From: Sinisalibacter lacisalsi
GTDB taxonomy: Bacteria; Pseudomonadota; Alphaproteobacteria; Rhodobacterales; Rhodobacteraceae
Assembly: GCF_014640115.1 (NCBI RefSeq)
Contig: NZ_BMGI01000005.1
Span: 1-64,000, forward strand
Direction: 5' to 3'
Length of the DNA: 64,000 nucleotides
Part shown: piece after piece, positions 19,198 to 26,690 of the stretch
How positions within the stretch are numbered: the stretch's first letter is position 1
Layout of the letters: the number at the start of each line of letters is the position of its first letter
Notes under the pieces: generated by a model
The model's input: only the letters and a program-made list of their open reading frames with translations
Databases searched by the model: none
What the model was told of the DNA's origin: nothing
Position numbers and translations under genes: made by a program

Positions 19198-20049
19198 ATG
19201 GATATCCTGGTCACCGGCGCAACCGGCAACGTCGGCCGCGCGGTGCTCACCGCGCTCGCCGGCCAGGGGCACCGGCTTTTTGCCGGGGTGCGGGATCCGG
19301 CGCATGCCGACCTCGCCGAAGGGGTGACGCCGGTTCACGTCGACCTCGCCGAGGGCACCGGGCCGCAGCAGGCGTTTGACGCGATCTTCCTCATGCGCCC
19401 GCCGCAGATCGCCGATCCCGCCCCGTTTCGCCGTTTTCTGGAAGCGCAGCGACGCGCAACCCGGATCGTGTTTCTCTCGGTGCAGGGCGCCGAGCGCCGG
19501 GGCTACCTGCCGCACGCCAAGATCGAGGCGGTGATCCGCGACATGGGCTTTGCCCATTGCTTCGTGCGGCCGGCCTATTTCATGGAAAACCTTCTCACCA
19601 CGCTCGCCCCGGAACTGAAACGCGCGGGCCGCGTCTACCTGCCCGCCGGCCGGCTCGCGCTTGACTGGGTCTCGGCGCGCGACATCGCGCAGGTCATTGC
19701 CGCCGCGCTCACCGGCGCGACCGATCGCGCCTCGGTGACGGTGGCGAGCGGCCGGCGCCTTGGATTCACCGAGGCGCTCGCGGCGGTGAACCGCGCCGCC
19801 GGCACCGGCTTTCGCTACCAGCCCGCCAGCCTGCCCGGCTACCTCCGCCACGCCCGCGCCCGGGGCATGGGCTGGGGGATGATCGGGGTGATGCTGCTCC
19901 TGCATTTCCTGCCCCGGTTCAGCCGGCCCGAGACGGCGTCCGGCGAGGCCGAAGCCGTTCTCGGCCGACCGCTGGAAACGATCGAGGATTGGGCCGGCCG
20001 CAACGCCGGTGCGCTGCGCGCGCTCGCCGGGGCGGACGCCCGCGCCTAG
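19198..20049 (+). CDS. NmrA-like NAD(P)-binding protein (atypical SDR)
   Basis: A 283-residue Rossmann-fold protein. It begins MDILVTGATGNVGRAVLTAL, the GATGNVG nucleotide-binding loop of atypical short-chain dehydrogenases of the NmrA/azoreductase-like group. HAKIEAVIRDMGF and RPAYFMENLL are typical of the family. It may reduce a quinone or act as a redox sensor; no substrate can be inferred. It starts 10 bases after the J-domain gene. Its TAG overlaps, tail to tail, the TAG of the next gene on the other strand. Confidence 0.8.
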   Translation: MDILVTGATGNVGRAVLTALAGQGHRLFAGVRDPAHADLAEGVTPVHVDLAEGTGPQQAFDAIFLMRPPQIADPAPFRRFLEAQRRATRIVFLSVQGAERRGYLPHAKIEAVIRDMGFAHCFVRPAYFMENLLTTLAPELKRAGRVYLPAGRLALDWVSARDIAQVIAAALTGATDRASVTVASGRRLGFTEALAAVNRAAGTGFRYQPASLPGYLRHARARGMGWGMIGVMLLLHFLPRFSRPETASGEAEAVLGRPLETIEDWAGRNAGALRALAGADARA

Positions 20050-20594
20050 TTCGTCGCCCGGACCATCATCCGCTCGTGCACCGCCTGCATCCCGCGCGCG
20101 GCCATGTCGCTGACCTCGGCGGCGTGGGTCTGGAGCGCGGCCACCACCTCGGGGTCATCGGAGGTCTGCGTCACCATGATCCCGGTCTCGGTCGCCTCGA
20201 TCTCGGTGGCGATGCGGTCGCGGCGTTCGAACAGGATGTCGAGCGTGGGCGACTGGATGAAGACCTGCGGGTCGCGCCCCTCGTCGACCCGACCGATCAT
20301 GCCCACCACGTGGCTCACGATCACCGCCGCGAGATCGGGGTTGGCGGAGAAGGTGTGGGTGCGGATGCCGTCGGGCAGGTTCGTCACCTCGCGCGAGATC
20401 GCGGGAAAGTTGCGGAACATCACCGCCATCTCGAAGCTTTCCTCGGGAGTCGCGTCGAGCCCGCGCAGGCCGGGCATGACAGCCATGTCATGGCCGGTGC
20501 CATCGGCCCCGTGCATATGCGCGTGCTGCGCGCCCGCCGGAGCCGCGAGCGCCAGCACGATCGCGCCCGCGCCGATCCAGTGGTTGACCGTCAT
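20046..20594 (-). CDS. Exported protein of unknown function, His-rich N-terminus
   Basis: A 182-residue protein with a Sec signal (MTVNHWIGAGAIVLALAAPA, cleavage after GAQ). It is followed by a His/Met-rich patch, HAHMHGADGTGHDMAV, that could bind a metal. The rest is helical (PEVVAALQTHAAEVSDMAAR) without a family I recognise. AGGGAG lies upstream of the ATG. It is the second gene after the EF-hand protein on the same strand, 74 bases apart, so the two may be co-transcribed. Confidence 0.7.
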   Translation of the reverse strand: MTVNHWIGAGAIVLALAAPAGAQHAHMHGADGTGHDMAVMPGLRGLDATPEESFEMAVMFRNFPAISREVTNLPDGIRTHTFSANPDLAAVIVSHVVGMIGRVDEGRDPQVFIQSPTLDILFERRDRIATEIEATETGIMVTQTSDDPEVVAALQTHAAEVSDMAARGMQAVHERMMVRATN

Positions 20595-20668
20595 TTCTAA
20601 TTCTCCCTGTTCTCTGGAGTTGTTGTAGTGCCGCCCGGCCGGGGCGCAGGATCACGGTTGCGTGACGT

Positions 20669-21244
20669 TCAGCGCCGCGCCGCGAGCACCGCCTCGACTT
20701 CCTCCCAGGTGATGAAGCCATCGTTGTCGAGATCCATCAGCAGCATCGCCTCGCCTTCCGGGCCGAGCGGGCCGATTTCGGGCACCGGGTGCATCGCCAG
20801 CGCCAGCGCGTGGATCTCGGCAAGGCCGACCGCGCCGTCTTCGTCGGCGTCGGCGGCGGCCCATTCGGCATCGAGCAGCGCAAGCTCGCGGGCACCGAGG
20901 CTCTCGCCCCAGCTCATCTCGGCGTGACGGTCGAACTCAGCCCGGCTGATCGCGCCGTCACCGTCGAGATCGTATTGCGTCCAGGCGAGGAAAACCCGTG
21001 CGCGGTCGGCGGCGGCGCGGATTTCCAGCGTGACGCCGGGGCCGAGCACCGGGATGTCTCCGGCGACCGCGAGCCGGTCGAACACGGCGCCGAAGCGCTC
21101 GAACGGCGCCCGCGAGCCGAGCCGCAGCAAGGCGACCGTCTCCATCGGCAGGGCCACCGTGGCGGGATCGCGCATCGGGCGTTCAAGGTCTTGCGCCATG
21201 GCCGGCGCGGCGCCCAGGGCGGCCAGGAGAAGAAGCCATTTCAT
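20669..21244 (-). CDS. Periplasmic EF-hand calcium-binding protein
   Basis: A 191-residue exported protein. It has a signal peptide (MKWLLLLAALGAAPAMAQ) and three EF-hand loops: DLDGDGAISRAE, DADEDGAVGLAE and DLDNDGFITWEE, each with Asp/Asn at positions 1, 3 and 5 and Glu at 12. The final loop is close to the C-terminus. Such proteins bind Ca2+ outside the cytoplasm; the partner is unknown. No ribosome binding site stands out. It heads a two-gene unit with the His-rich exported protein. Confidence 0.85.
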   Translation of the reverse strand: MKWLLLLAALGAAPAMAQDLERPMRDPATVALPMETVALLRLGSRAPFERFGAVFDRLAVAGDIPVLGPGVTLEIRAAADRARVFLAWTQYDLDGDGAISRAEFDRHAEMSWGESLGARELALLDAEWAAADADEDGAVGLAEIHALALAMHPVPEIGPLGPEGEAMLLMDLDNDGFITWEEVEAVLAARR

Positions 21245-21534
21245 GCGTTTGCGCTAGCACGCCCGCCCGCCCCCGGCAATGCACGCCGCCGTGAAACAGG
21301 GGGCGCACCGACAGCGCCGGGCTCAGGCGGGCCAGCGAGGGCGTCGGCTGGCCTTTGGGCCCGCCCCGATTACGCTGCGCGCTGATGAGGGGAGATCGTC
21401 AGGCGGCGGCGGGCCAGGAGGGACATCCAAATCCGCCGCCGCCATCACCCGGTCCCGGTCCTGTGGGACAGGCCGAGCCGGGAGGAAGCCGCGCCGCAGG
21501 AGGAGCCGGCGCGGTCCATTTGCGCTCGGGCCGA
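21245..21534. other. 290-base GC-rich intergenic region
   Basis: Lies between the start of the EF-hand gene and the stop of the fasciclin gene, both on the minus strand. I see no convincing ORF, tRNA or strong terminator. It should carry the EF-hand gene promoter. Confidence 0.4.
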
Positions 21535-22107
21535 TCACATGGCCGGGAGCAGCACCTTGTCGATCACGTGGATCACGCCGTTCGACTGGCGCACATCGGC
21601 GATGGTGACGCTCGCGGTGCGTCCGCGTTCATCGGTCAGCATGAGCTTGCCCATGTCGTAGCTGGCCTGCAGCGTGCAGCCGCCCAGCGTGGCCACGTCA
21701 TGCACACCGCCATCGTCTTCGACCATCGACATGATCGCGTCCGACATCGCGTTCGCCGCGACCACGTGGCAGGTCAGCACCTCGACCAACTGGTCCTTGT
21801 TTTCCGGCATCAGCAGGCTTTCGACCGTGCCGCCCTGCAGCATGTCGAACGCCGCGTCGGTCGGGGCGAAAACGGTGAACGGGCCCTCGCCCGACAGCGT
21901 CTCGACAAGGCCCGCCGCCGTGACCGCGGCCACGAGGGTTTCGTGATCGGCCGAGTTCACCGCGTTCTCGACGATGGTCTTGTCGGGAAACATCGCGGCG
22001 CCGCCCACCATCGGGTTGCCGGTGTCGGTCTGGCTCGTCGCGATGCCCGGCCCGGCAAGGCCGAGGACGATCGCGGTGGCGGTGGTGGCAAATGTCTTGC
22101 GGAACAT
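21535..22107 (-). CDS. Secreted fasciclin-domain protein
   Basis: A 190-residue exported protein with a signal peptide (MFRKTFATTATAIVLGLAGP) and one fasciclin (FAS1) domain. The two hallmark boxes are GPFTVFAPTDAAFDML and NGVIHVIDKVLLP at the C-terminus. FAS1 proteins act in adhesion or at the cell envelope. GGGAGAA precedes the ATG at 22107. It lies directly downstream of the sigma/anti-sigma pair, the same association known for SigK-RskA and the fasciclin proteins of mycobacteria, so it is probably a target of the sigma factor. Confidence 0.9.
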   Translation of the reverse strand: MFRKTFATTATAIVLGLAGPGIATSQTDTGNPMVGGAAMFPDKTIVENAVNSADHETLVAAVTAAGLVETLSGEGPFTVFAPTDAAFDMLQGGTVESLLMPENKDQLVEVLTCHVVAANAMSDAIMSMVEDDGGVHDVATLGGCTLQASYDMGKLMLTDERGRTASVTIADVRQSNGVIHVIDKVLLPAM

Positions 22108-22170
22108 GTGGTTCTCCCTTTGATACGTGTCTTTGGTCGTCCCGGGCCGGTTACCCGGGATCACCTGAAG

Positions 22171-22199
22171 CCACGCAGGGAGAGGGGGGCGAGTTTCAC
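22171..22199 (-). promoter_or_regulatory. Candidate ECF-type promoter of the fasciclin gene
   Basis: On the minus strand GTGAAAC (22193-22199) and CGTGG (22171-22175) are separated by 17 bases, resembling an ECF sigma -35 'GAAAC' and -10 'CGT'. A short inverted repeat CCCGGG...CCCGGG (22141-22159) lies in the presumed leader. No matching box is visible upstream of the sigma gene itself, so this is tentative. Confidence 0.3.
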
Positions 22200-22218
22200 G
22201 CCCGCGTTCACAAGCGCA

Positions 22219-22899
22219 TCACGCCTCCGTGAGCGCACCGGCCGCCAGCACCGCCCCGGTCGGCTGGCCGGTGGGAGAGCCGCCCGCGGGCTCATCCGAG
22301 ACGGCCAGCACAGCGCCGTCGAGGGCGGTGCGCAAGTCCGGCGCGACCGCCACCACCATCGCCGGGCTTTCGGGCAGCACCCCGAGCGAGACCGGCGCAT
22401 CGTCGCCGGCGATGATCCAGAGCTCCAGCGCGCGCCCGGCGGGCACCACGCCCCCCTCGCGGGCGACGAAAAGGGTTCCCGCCCCGGCGTCGTAGGCCGC
22501 CGCGAGGCGCAGGTCGCCATCCTGCGAGACCAGCTCGGCGCGGTAGGCGGGCGCCTCGGGGGGCACTGGCCCGCGCGGATCGAAGCCGGGCCAGACCAGC
22601 ACCGCGGCGGCGAGCGCCGCGGCCAGCGCGACCGGGGCGGCCCAGCCCCACCAGCGCCGCCGCCGCGCCCCGAACAGCCGCCGCTCGGTCGCGCGCAAGA
22701 CCCGCGCGGGCGGGTCCACCGGCGCGATCTCGTCCGCCAGCCCGGCGAGATCATCCTGCCATGAAGCGACCAGCGCGGCGAAATCGGGATCGGTGGCCAG
22801 GCGCGCGGAAACCGCCCGCGCCTCCTCGGGCGGGAGAACGCCGAGCACGTATTCGCCAGCGAGCGCGCGGTCGTCGTCCGACTTGTCGGTCCCGGTCAT
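22219..22899 (-). CDS. rskA: Anti-sigma factor, RskA/ChrR-like
   Basis: A 226-residue membrane anti-sigma factor that would hold the adjacent sigma factor inactive. The N-terminal cytoplasmic part has the anti-sigma helix DDRALAGEYVLGVLPPEEAR. A single membrane segment (WWGWAAPVALAAALAAAVLV, about residues 85-105) follows, then a periplasmic RskA C-terminal domain (AVAPDLRTALDGAVLAVSDE PAGGSPTG). Its ATG overlaps the sigma factor's TGA (ATGA), indicating translational coupling. Release would need regulated cleavage or a conformational change; the signal is unknown. Confidence 0.88.
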   Translation of the reverse strand: MTGTDKSDDDRALAGEYVLGVLPPEEARAVSARLATDPDFAALVASWQDDLAGLADEIAPVDPPARVLRATERRLFGARRRRWWGWAAPVALAAALAAAVLVWPGFDPRGPVPPEAPAYRAELVSQDGDLRLAAAYDAGAGTLFVAREGGVVPAGRALELWIIAGDDAPVSLGVLPESPAMVVAVAPDLRTALDGAVLAVSDEPAGGSPTGQPTGAVLAAGALTEA

Positions 22900-23438
22900 C
22901 GTTCGAGACACTCCCTCAGTTTCAACAGGCTGCGGCGCAGCCATGTTCGCATCGTGTTGAGCGGCACCGCGAACCGCTCGGCCAGTTCGGCATAGGTCTC
23001 GCCATCCAGATAGGCGCGGCGCACCGCGTCCGCACGCTGCCCGTCAAGCTCCTCGAAACAGGCCTCGATTCGACCGCGTTCCGACCGCGCCACCGCTGCC
23101 GCCTCCGGACCGGGTCGGGCATCGGCCACCTGGATCGCCTCGTCGAGCACGACCTCGCCGGCGCGGCGGCGCCGCAACCGGTCGATCGCGTGGTTTCGCG
23201 CCACGGTGATCAGCCAGGTCATCGGGCTGTAGCCGTTGACCCGGTAGCGCCCCGCCCCGTGCCAGACCTTGACGTAGATCTCCTGCAGCGCCTCTTCCGC
23301 CTCGCCCCGGTCCTTCAAGATACGCCAGGTGAGGCCGAACAGTTTCGCCGAGGTGTTGCGGTACAACGCGCCGAAGGCGGCTCGGTCTCCCTGCGCCGTG
23401 CGTGCCAGCCAGACTTCCAGATCGTCCCGGGTCGCCAT
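22896..23438 (-). CDS. sigK: ECF sigma factor, SigK-like
   Basis: A 180-residue extracytoplasmic-function sigma factor. Region 2 spans roughly residues 15-90, with FGALYRNTSAKLFGLTWRIL, EEALQEIYVKVW and MTWLITVARNHAIDRLRRRR. Region 4, near 125-178, has YLDGETYAELAERFAVPLNT MRTWLRRSLLKL. The pairing with an RskA-type anti-sigma factor and a downstream fasciclin gene points to the SigK group. It starts at 23438 with a short GAGGG upstream and diverges from cobS across 161 bases. Confidence 0.88.
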   Translation of the reverse strand: MATRDDLEVWLARTAQGDRAAFGALYRNTSAKLFGLTWRILKDRGEAEEALQEIYVKVWHGAGRYRVNGYSPMTWLITVARNHAIDRLRRRRAGEVVLDEAIQVADARPGPEAAAVARSERGRIEACFEELDGQRADAVRRAYLDGETYAELAERFAVPLNTMRTWLRRSLLKLRECLER

Positions 23439-23599
23439 CGTCCCTCGCGCGTTCGACCCAGCCTAAGCGATCCGACGCGGCCTTGGCCACCCGCAAGCGC
23501 CCGCCGCAACCCGCGCCCCCCGCCCCCGGCCTCTTGCACACCCCCCCAATATCGGGCACCAACGGGCGACGGGCAGAACCCTTGGAGAAACGCTAGGCA

Positions 23600-24583
23600 A
23601 TGGACGGCACGATGGATATCAACGCGCGGCCAACCGAGGACATCTCGGTTCGGGATGTTTTCGGGATCGACACGGACATGATGGTGAAGGGCTTCGAGGA
23701 GCCGACAGACCGCGTGCCGGAATTCGACCCGACCTACAAGTTCGATCCCGATACCACGCTGGCGATCCTCGCGGGCTTCTCCCACAACCGCCGGGTGATG
23801 ATCCAGGGCTACCACGGCACCGGCAAGTCGACCCATATCGAACAGGTCGCCGCCCGGCTGAACTGGCCCGCCGTGCGCGTCAACCTCGACAGCCATATCA
23901 GCCGGATCGACCTGATCGGCAAGGACGCGATCAAGCTGCGCGACGGCAAGCAGGTGACCGAGTTTCACGAGGGGATCCTGCCCTGGGCGCTGCGCAATCC
24001 CGTCGCCATCGTCTTCGACGAATACGACGCCGGCCGCGCCGACGTGATGTTCGTGATCCAGCGGGTGCTCGAGCATGACGGCAAGCTGACGCTGCTCGAC
24101 CAGAACGAGATCATCACGCCGCACAAGTATTTCCGCCTCTTCGCCACCGCCAACACCGTCGGCCTGGGCGACACCACCGGGCTCTACCACGGGGTGCAGC
24201 AGATCAACCAGGCGCAGATGGACCGCTGGAGCCTCGTCGCCACGCTGAACTACCTCAGCCACGACGCCGAAACCGCGATCGTGCTGGCGAAGGCGCCGCA
24301 TTTCAACACCGAGAAGGGCCGCAAGCAGGTGAGCCAGATGGTGACCGTGGCCGACCTCACCCGCACCGCCTTCATGAACGGCGATCTCTCCACGGTGATG
24401 AGCCCGCGCACGGTGATCAACTGGGCGTGGAACACCGAGATCTTCCGCAACGTCGGCTACGCCTTCCGCCTGTCGTTCCTCAACAAGTGCGACGAGCTGG
24501 AGCGTCAGACCGTGGCCGAGTTCTACCAGCGCTGCTTCGACGAGGAACTGCCGGAGAGTGCGGCGAGCGTGGCGATGGGGTGA
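23600..24583 (+). CDS. cobS: Cobaltochelatase subunit CobS
   Basis: AAA+ ATPase subunit of the aerobic cobaltochelatase, which with CobT drives cobalt insertion by CobN into hydrogenobyrinate a,c-diamide in B12 synthesis. The 327-residue protein carries the Walker A motif GYHGTGKST (residues 70-78), Walker [10 protein letters not shown] and sensor [18 protein letters not shown], with CobS-specific N-terminus [14 protein letters not shown] lies upstream of the ATG at 23600, and a second ATG five codons in is possible. cobN is not in this window. Confidence 0.95.
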   Translation: MDGTMDINARPTEDISVRDVFGIDTDMMVKGFEEPTDRVPEFDPTYKFDPDTTLAILAGFSHNRRVMIQGYHGTGKSTHIEQVAARLNWPAVRVNLDSHISRIDLIGKDAIKLRDGKQVTEFHEGILPWALRNPVAIVFDEYDAGRADVMFVIQRVLEHDGKLTLLDQNEIITPHKYFRLFATANTVGLGDTTGLYHGVQQINQAQMDRWSLVATLNYLSHDAETAIVLAKAPHFNTEKGRKQVSQMVTVADLTRTAFMNGDLSTVMSPRTVINWAWNTEIFRNVGYAFRLSFLNKCDELERQTVAEFYQRCFDEELPESAASVAMG

Positions 24584-24594
24584 TCGGCGGCGGC

Positions 24595-24645
24595 CGGGGG
24601 GCGCTGCCCCCCGGACCCCCCGAGGTATTTTTGGACCCAAGAAGG
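24595..24645 (+). repeat. Dispersed intergenic repeat, family 1, complete copy
   Basis: A GC hairpin (GGGGGGCGCTGCCCCCC) is followed by a conserved tail reading CCCCCCGAGGTATTTTTGGA then CCCAAGAAGG. The final AAGAAGGAG forms the ribosome binding site of a 16-codon ORF coupled to cobT. Five other copies lie at 12484, 26624, 41924, 47863 and 48951, always between genes. Confidence 0.75.
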
Positions 24646-24654
24646 AGATACGCG

Positions 24655-24705
24655 ATGCTGATCCAGATTGATCTCGAAGCCCGCGTATCGCTTGGCCGGA
24701 CATGA
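24655..24705 (+). CDS. 16-codon leader ORF overlapping the cobT start
   Basis: A short [19 protein letters not shown], starts at 24655 behind a strong AAGAAGGAG site. Its TGA (24703-24705) overlaps the ATG of cobT (24702-24704) as ATGA. cobT has no binding site of its own at the usual distance, so this ORF probably delivers ribosomes to cobT by termination-reinitiation. Whether the peptide itself matters is unknown. It has no homologue I recognise and is too short for routine gene finding. Confidence 0.55.
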   Translation: MLIQIDLEARVSLGRT

Positions 24706-26582
24706 ACAAACCCACCGATAACCCCGCCGATCCGTTCAAGAAGGCGCTGGCCGAGGCCACCAAGGTGATGGCCGACGACCGCGAGTTGAACGTCACCTAC
24801 ACGGTGGACCCGTCGGGCATTTCCGGCGAAACCGTGCGGCTGCCGCAGGTCACCCGGCGGATGGCGCGCGACGAGGTTCTGCTGGCCCGCGGGGTGGCCG
24901 ATGCGCTGGCGCTGCGCCACAAGTTTCACGACGCCGCCACCCATGCCCGTTACCTGCCGCAGGGCGAGATGGCGCGCACGCTCTACGAGGCGATGGAAAC
25001 CGCCCGCTGCGAGGCCGTGGGCGCGCGGGTGATGCCCGGCACCGCCTCCAACATCGACAACAAGATCGCCGATGAAGCCGCCAAGCGCGGCTATGCCAAC
25101 ATGACCTCCACCGACGAGGCGCCGCTGGCGGAGGCGGCGGGCTACCTGGTGCGCCACCTCGCCACCGGGCGCGCTCTGCCGCCGGGCGCGCAGAACGTGC
25201 TCGACCTCTGGCGCGGCTTTCTCGACGCGCAGGCGAGCGACACGCTGGGCGAGCTTGACGAGACCCTCGCCGACCAGCGCGCCTTCGCCCGGCTGGCCCG
25301 GCGGGTGATCGAGGACCTTGGCTACGGCGACCAGCTCGGCGACGACCCCGACGCCGAGGACGAGAACCAGGACCGCGACGCCGAGACGGACGAGACCGAG
25401 CAGGAAGAGGACGCCACCCAAGAGGAAAGCCCGGAGAGCGAAAAGACCGACGAGGCCGAGGCCGAACGCTCGGAAGACGACGTCGAGCCCGATCCGCAAT
25501 CGGCCGAGGTTTCGCTCGATGACCTGTCGGATCTCGAGGCCGGCGAGGAGGCCGAGCTGCCCGAGGCCGAGGCGCCGCCCGAGCCCCCGGCCCCGCCGCC
25601 GCATTCCGAGGCCGACCCGCATTACAACGTCTACGACGATGTCCACGACGAGGAGATCAAGGCCGAAGACCTTGCCGAACCGGCCGAGCTCGAACGCCTG
25701 CGCGCCTATCTCGACCAGCAGCTCGAACCGCTCAAGGGCGCGGTCTCTCGGCTGGCCAACAAGCTCCAGCGCCGCTTGCAGGCGCAGCAGAACCGCTCGT
25801 GGGAGTTCGATCTCGAAGAGGGCATTCTCGATGCCGGCCGCCTCGCCCGCGTGGTCGCCAACCCGACCACGCCGCTCAGCTTCAAGGTCGAGAAGGACAC
25901 CGAGTTCCGCGACACCGTGGTGACGCTGCTGCTCGACAATTCCGGCTCGATGCGCGGCCGGCCGATCTCGATCGCGGCGATCACCGCCGACGTGCTGGCG
26001 CGCACGCTGGAGCGGGTCGACGTGAAGGTGGAAATCCTCGGCTTCACCACCCGGGCCTGGAAGGGCGGGCTGGCGCGCGAGAAATGGCTGGCCGACAACC
26101 GGCCGCAAAGCCCGGGCCGCCTCAACGACCTGCGCCACATCATCTACAAGTCCGCCGACGCGCCAATGCGGCGCACCCGGCTGAACCTCGGGCTGATGAT
26201 GAAGGAAGGGCTGCTGAAGGAAAACATCGACGGCGAGGCACTGGAATGGGCGCACCGCCGGCTGCTCGCCCGCCCCGAGGCGCGCAAGATCCTGATGGTG
26301 ATCTCCGACGGTGCCCCGGTGGATGACAGCACGCTCAGCGTGAACCCGGCCAATTACCTCGAGAAGCACCTGCGCGACGTGATCGCCATGGTCGAGCGCC
26401 GCCGCCAGGTCGAACTGCTGGCGATCGGCATCGGCCATGACGTCACGCGCTATTACGACCGCGCGGTGACGATCACCGATGCCGACCAGCTCGCCGGCGC
26501 GGTGACCGAGCAGCTCGCGGTGCTGTTCGACCCCGATCCGAGGGCGCGGGCGCGGGTTCTGGGGATGAGGCGCGCCGGCTGA
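24702..26582 (+). CDS. cobT: Cobaltochelatase subunit CobT
   Basis: Second AAA+-associated subunit of the aerobic cobaltochelatase; it forms a ring complex with CobS that assists CobN. The 626-residue protein has an N-terminal helical domain, a long highly acidic linker (about residues 205-330, Asp/Glu-rich), and a C-terminal von Willebrand A domain with the MIDAS motif [10 protein letters not shown] near residue 410. The start overlaps the TGA of the 16-codon leader ORF and lacks its own binding site. It follows cobS on the same strand after a dispersed repeat. Confidence 0.95.
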   Translation: MNKPTDNPADPFKKALAEATKVMADDRELNVTYTVDPSGISGETVRLPQVTRRMARDEVLLARGVADALALRHKFHDAATHARYLPQGEMARTLYEAMETARCEAVGARVMPGTASNIDNKIADEAAKRGYANMTSTDEAPLAEAAGYLVRHLATGRALPPGAQNVLDLWRGFLDAQASDTLGELDETLADQRAFARLARRVIEDLGYGDQLGDDPDAEDENQDRDAETDETEQEEDATQEESPESEKTDEAEAERSEDDVEPDPQSAEVSLDDLSDLEAGEEAELPEAEAPPEPPAPPPHSEADPHYNVYDDVHDEEIKAEDLAEPAELERLRAYLDQQLEPLKGAVSRLANKLQRRLQAQQNRSWEFDLEEGILDAGRLARVVANPTTPLSFKVEKDTEFRDTVVTLLLDNSGSMRGRPISIAAITADVLARTLERVDVKVEILGFTTRAWKGGLAREKWLADNRPQSPGRLNDLRHIIYKSADAPMRRTRLNLGLMMKEGLLKENIDGEALEWAHRRLLARPEARKILMVISDGAPVDDSTLSVNPANYLEKHLRDVIAMVERRRQVELLAIGIGHDVTRYYDRAVTITDADQLAGAVTEQLAVLFDPDPRARARVLGMRRAG

Positions 26583-26623
26583 AGGTGCCACGCGGTGCGG
26601 CTGCGCCGCGCCGGTTTGTTCGA

Positions 26624-26672
26624 TTGGGGGTTTCACCCCCAAACCCCCAAGGTATTTTGGGACCCAAGAAGA
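26624..26672 (+). repeat. Dispersed intergenic repeat, family 1, copy with variant hairpin
   Basis: GGGGGTTTCACCCCC forms the hairpin, followed by the tail AACCCCCAAGGTATTTTGGG then ACCCAAGAAG. It lies between cobT and pepP in plus orientation, just ahead of the pepP ribosome binding site. Confidence 0.7.
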
Positions 26673-26690
26673 CCCGGTGCGGAGGCCGCG

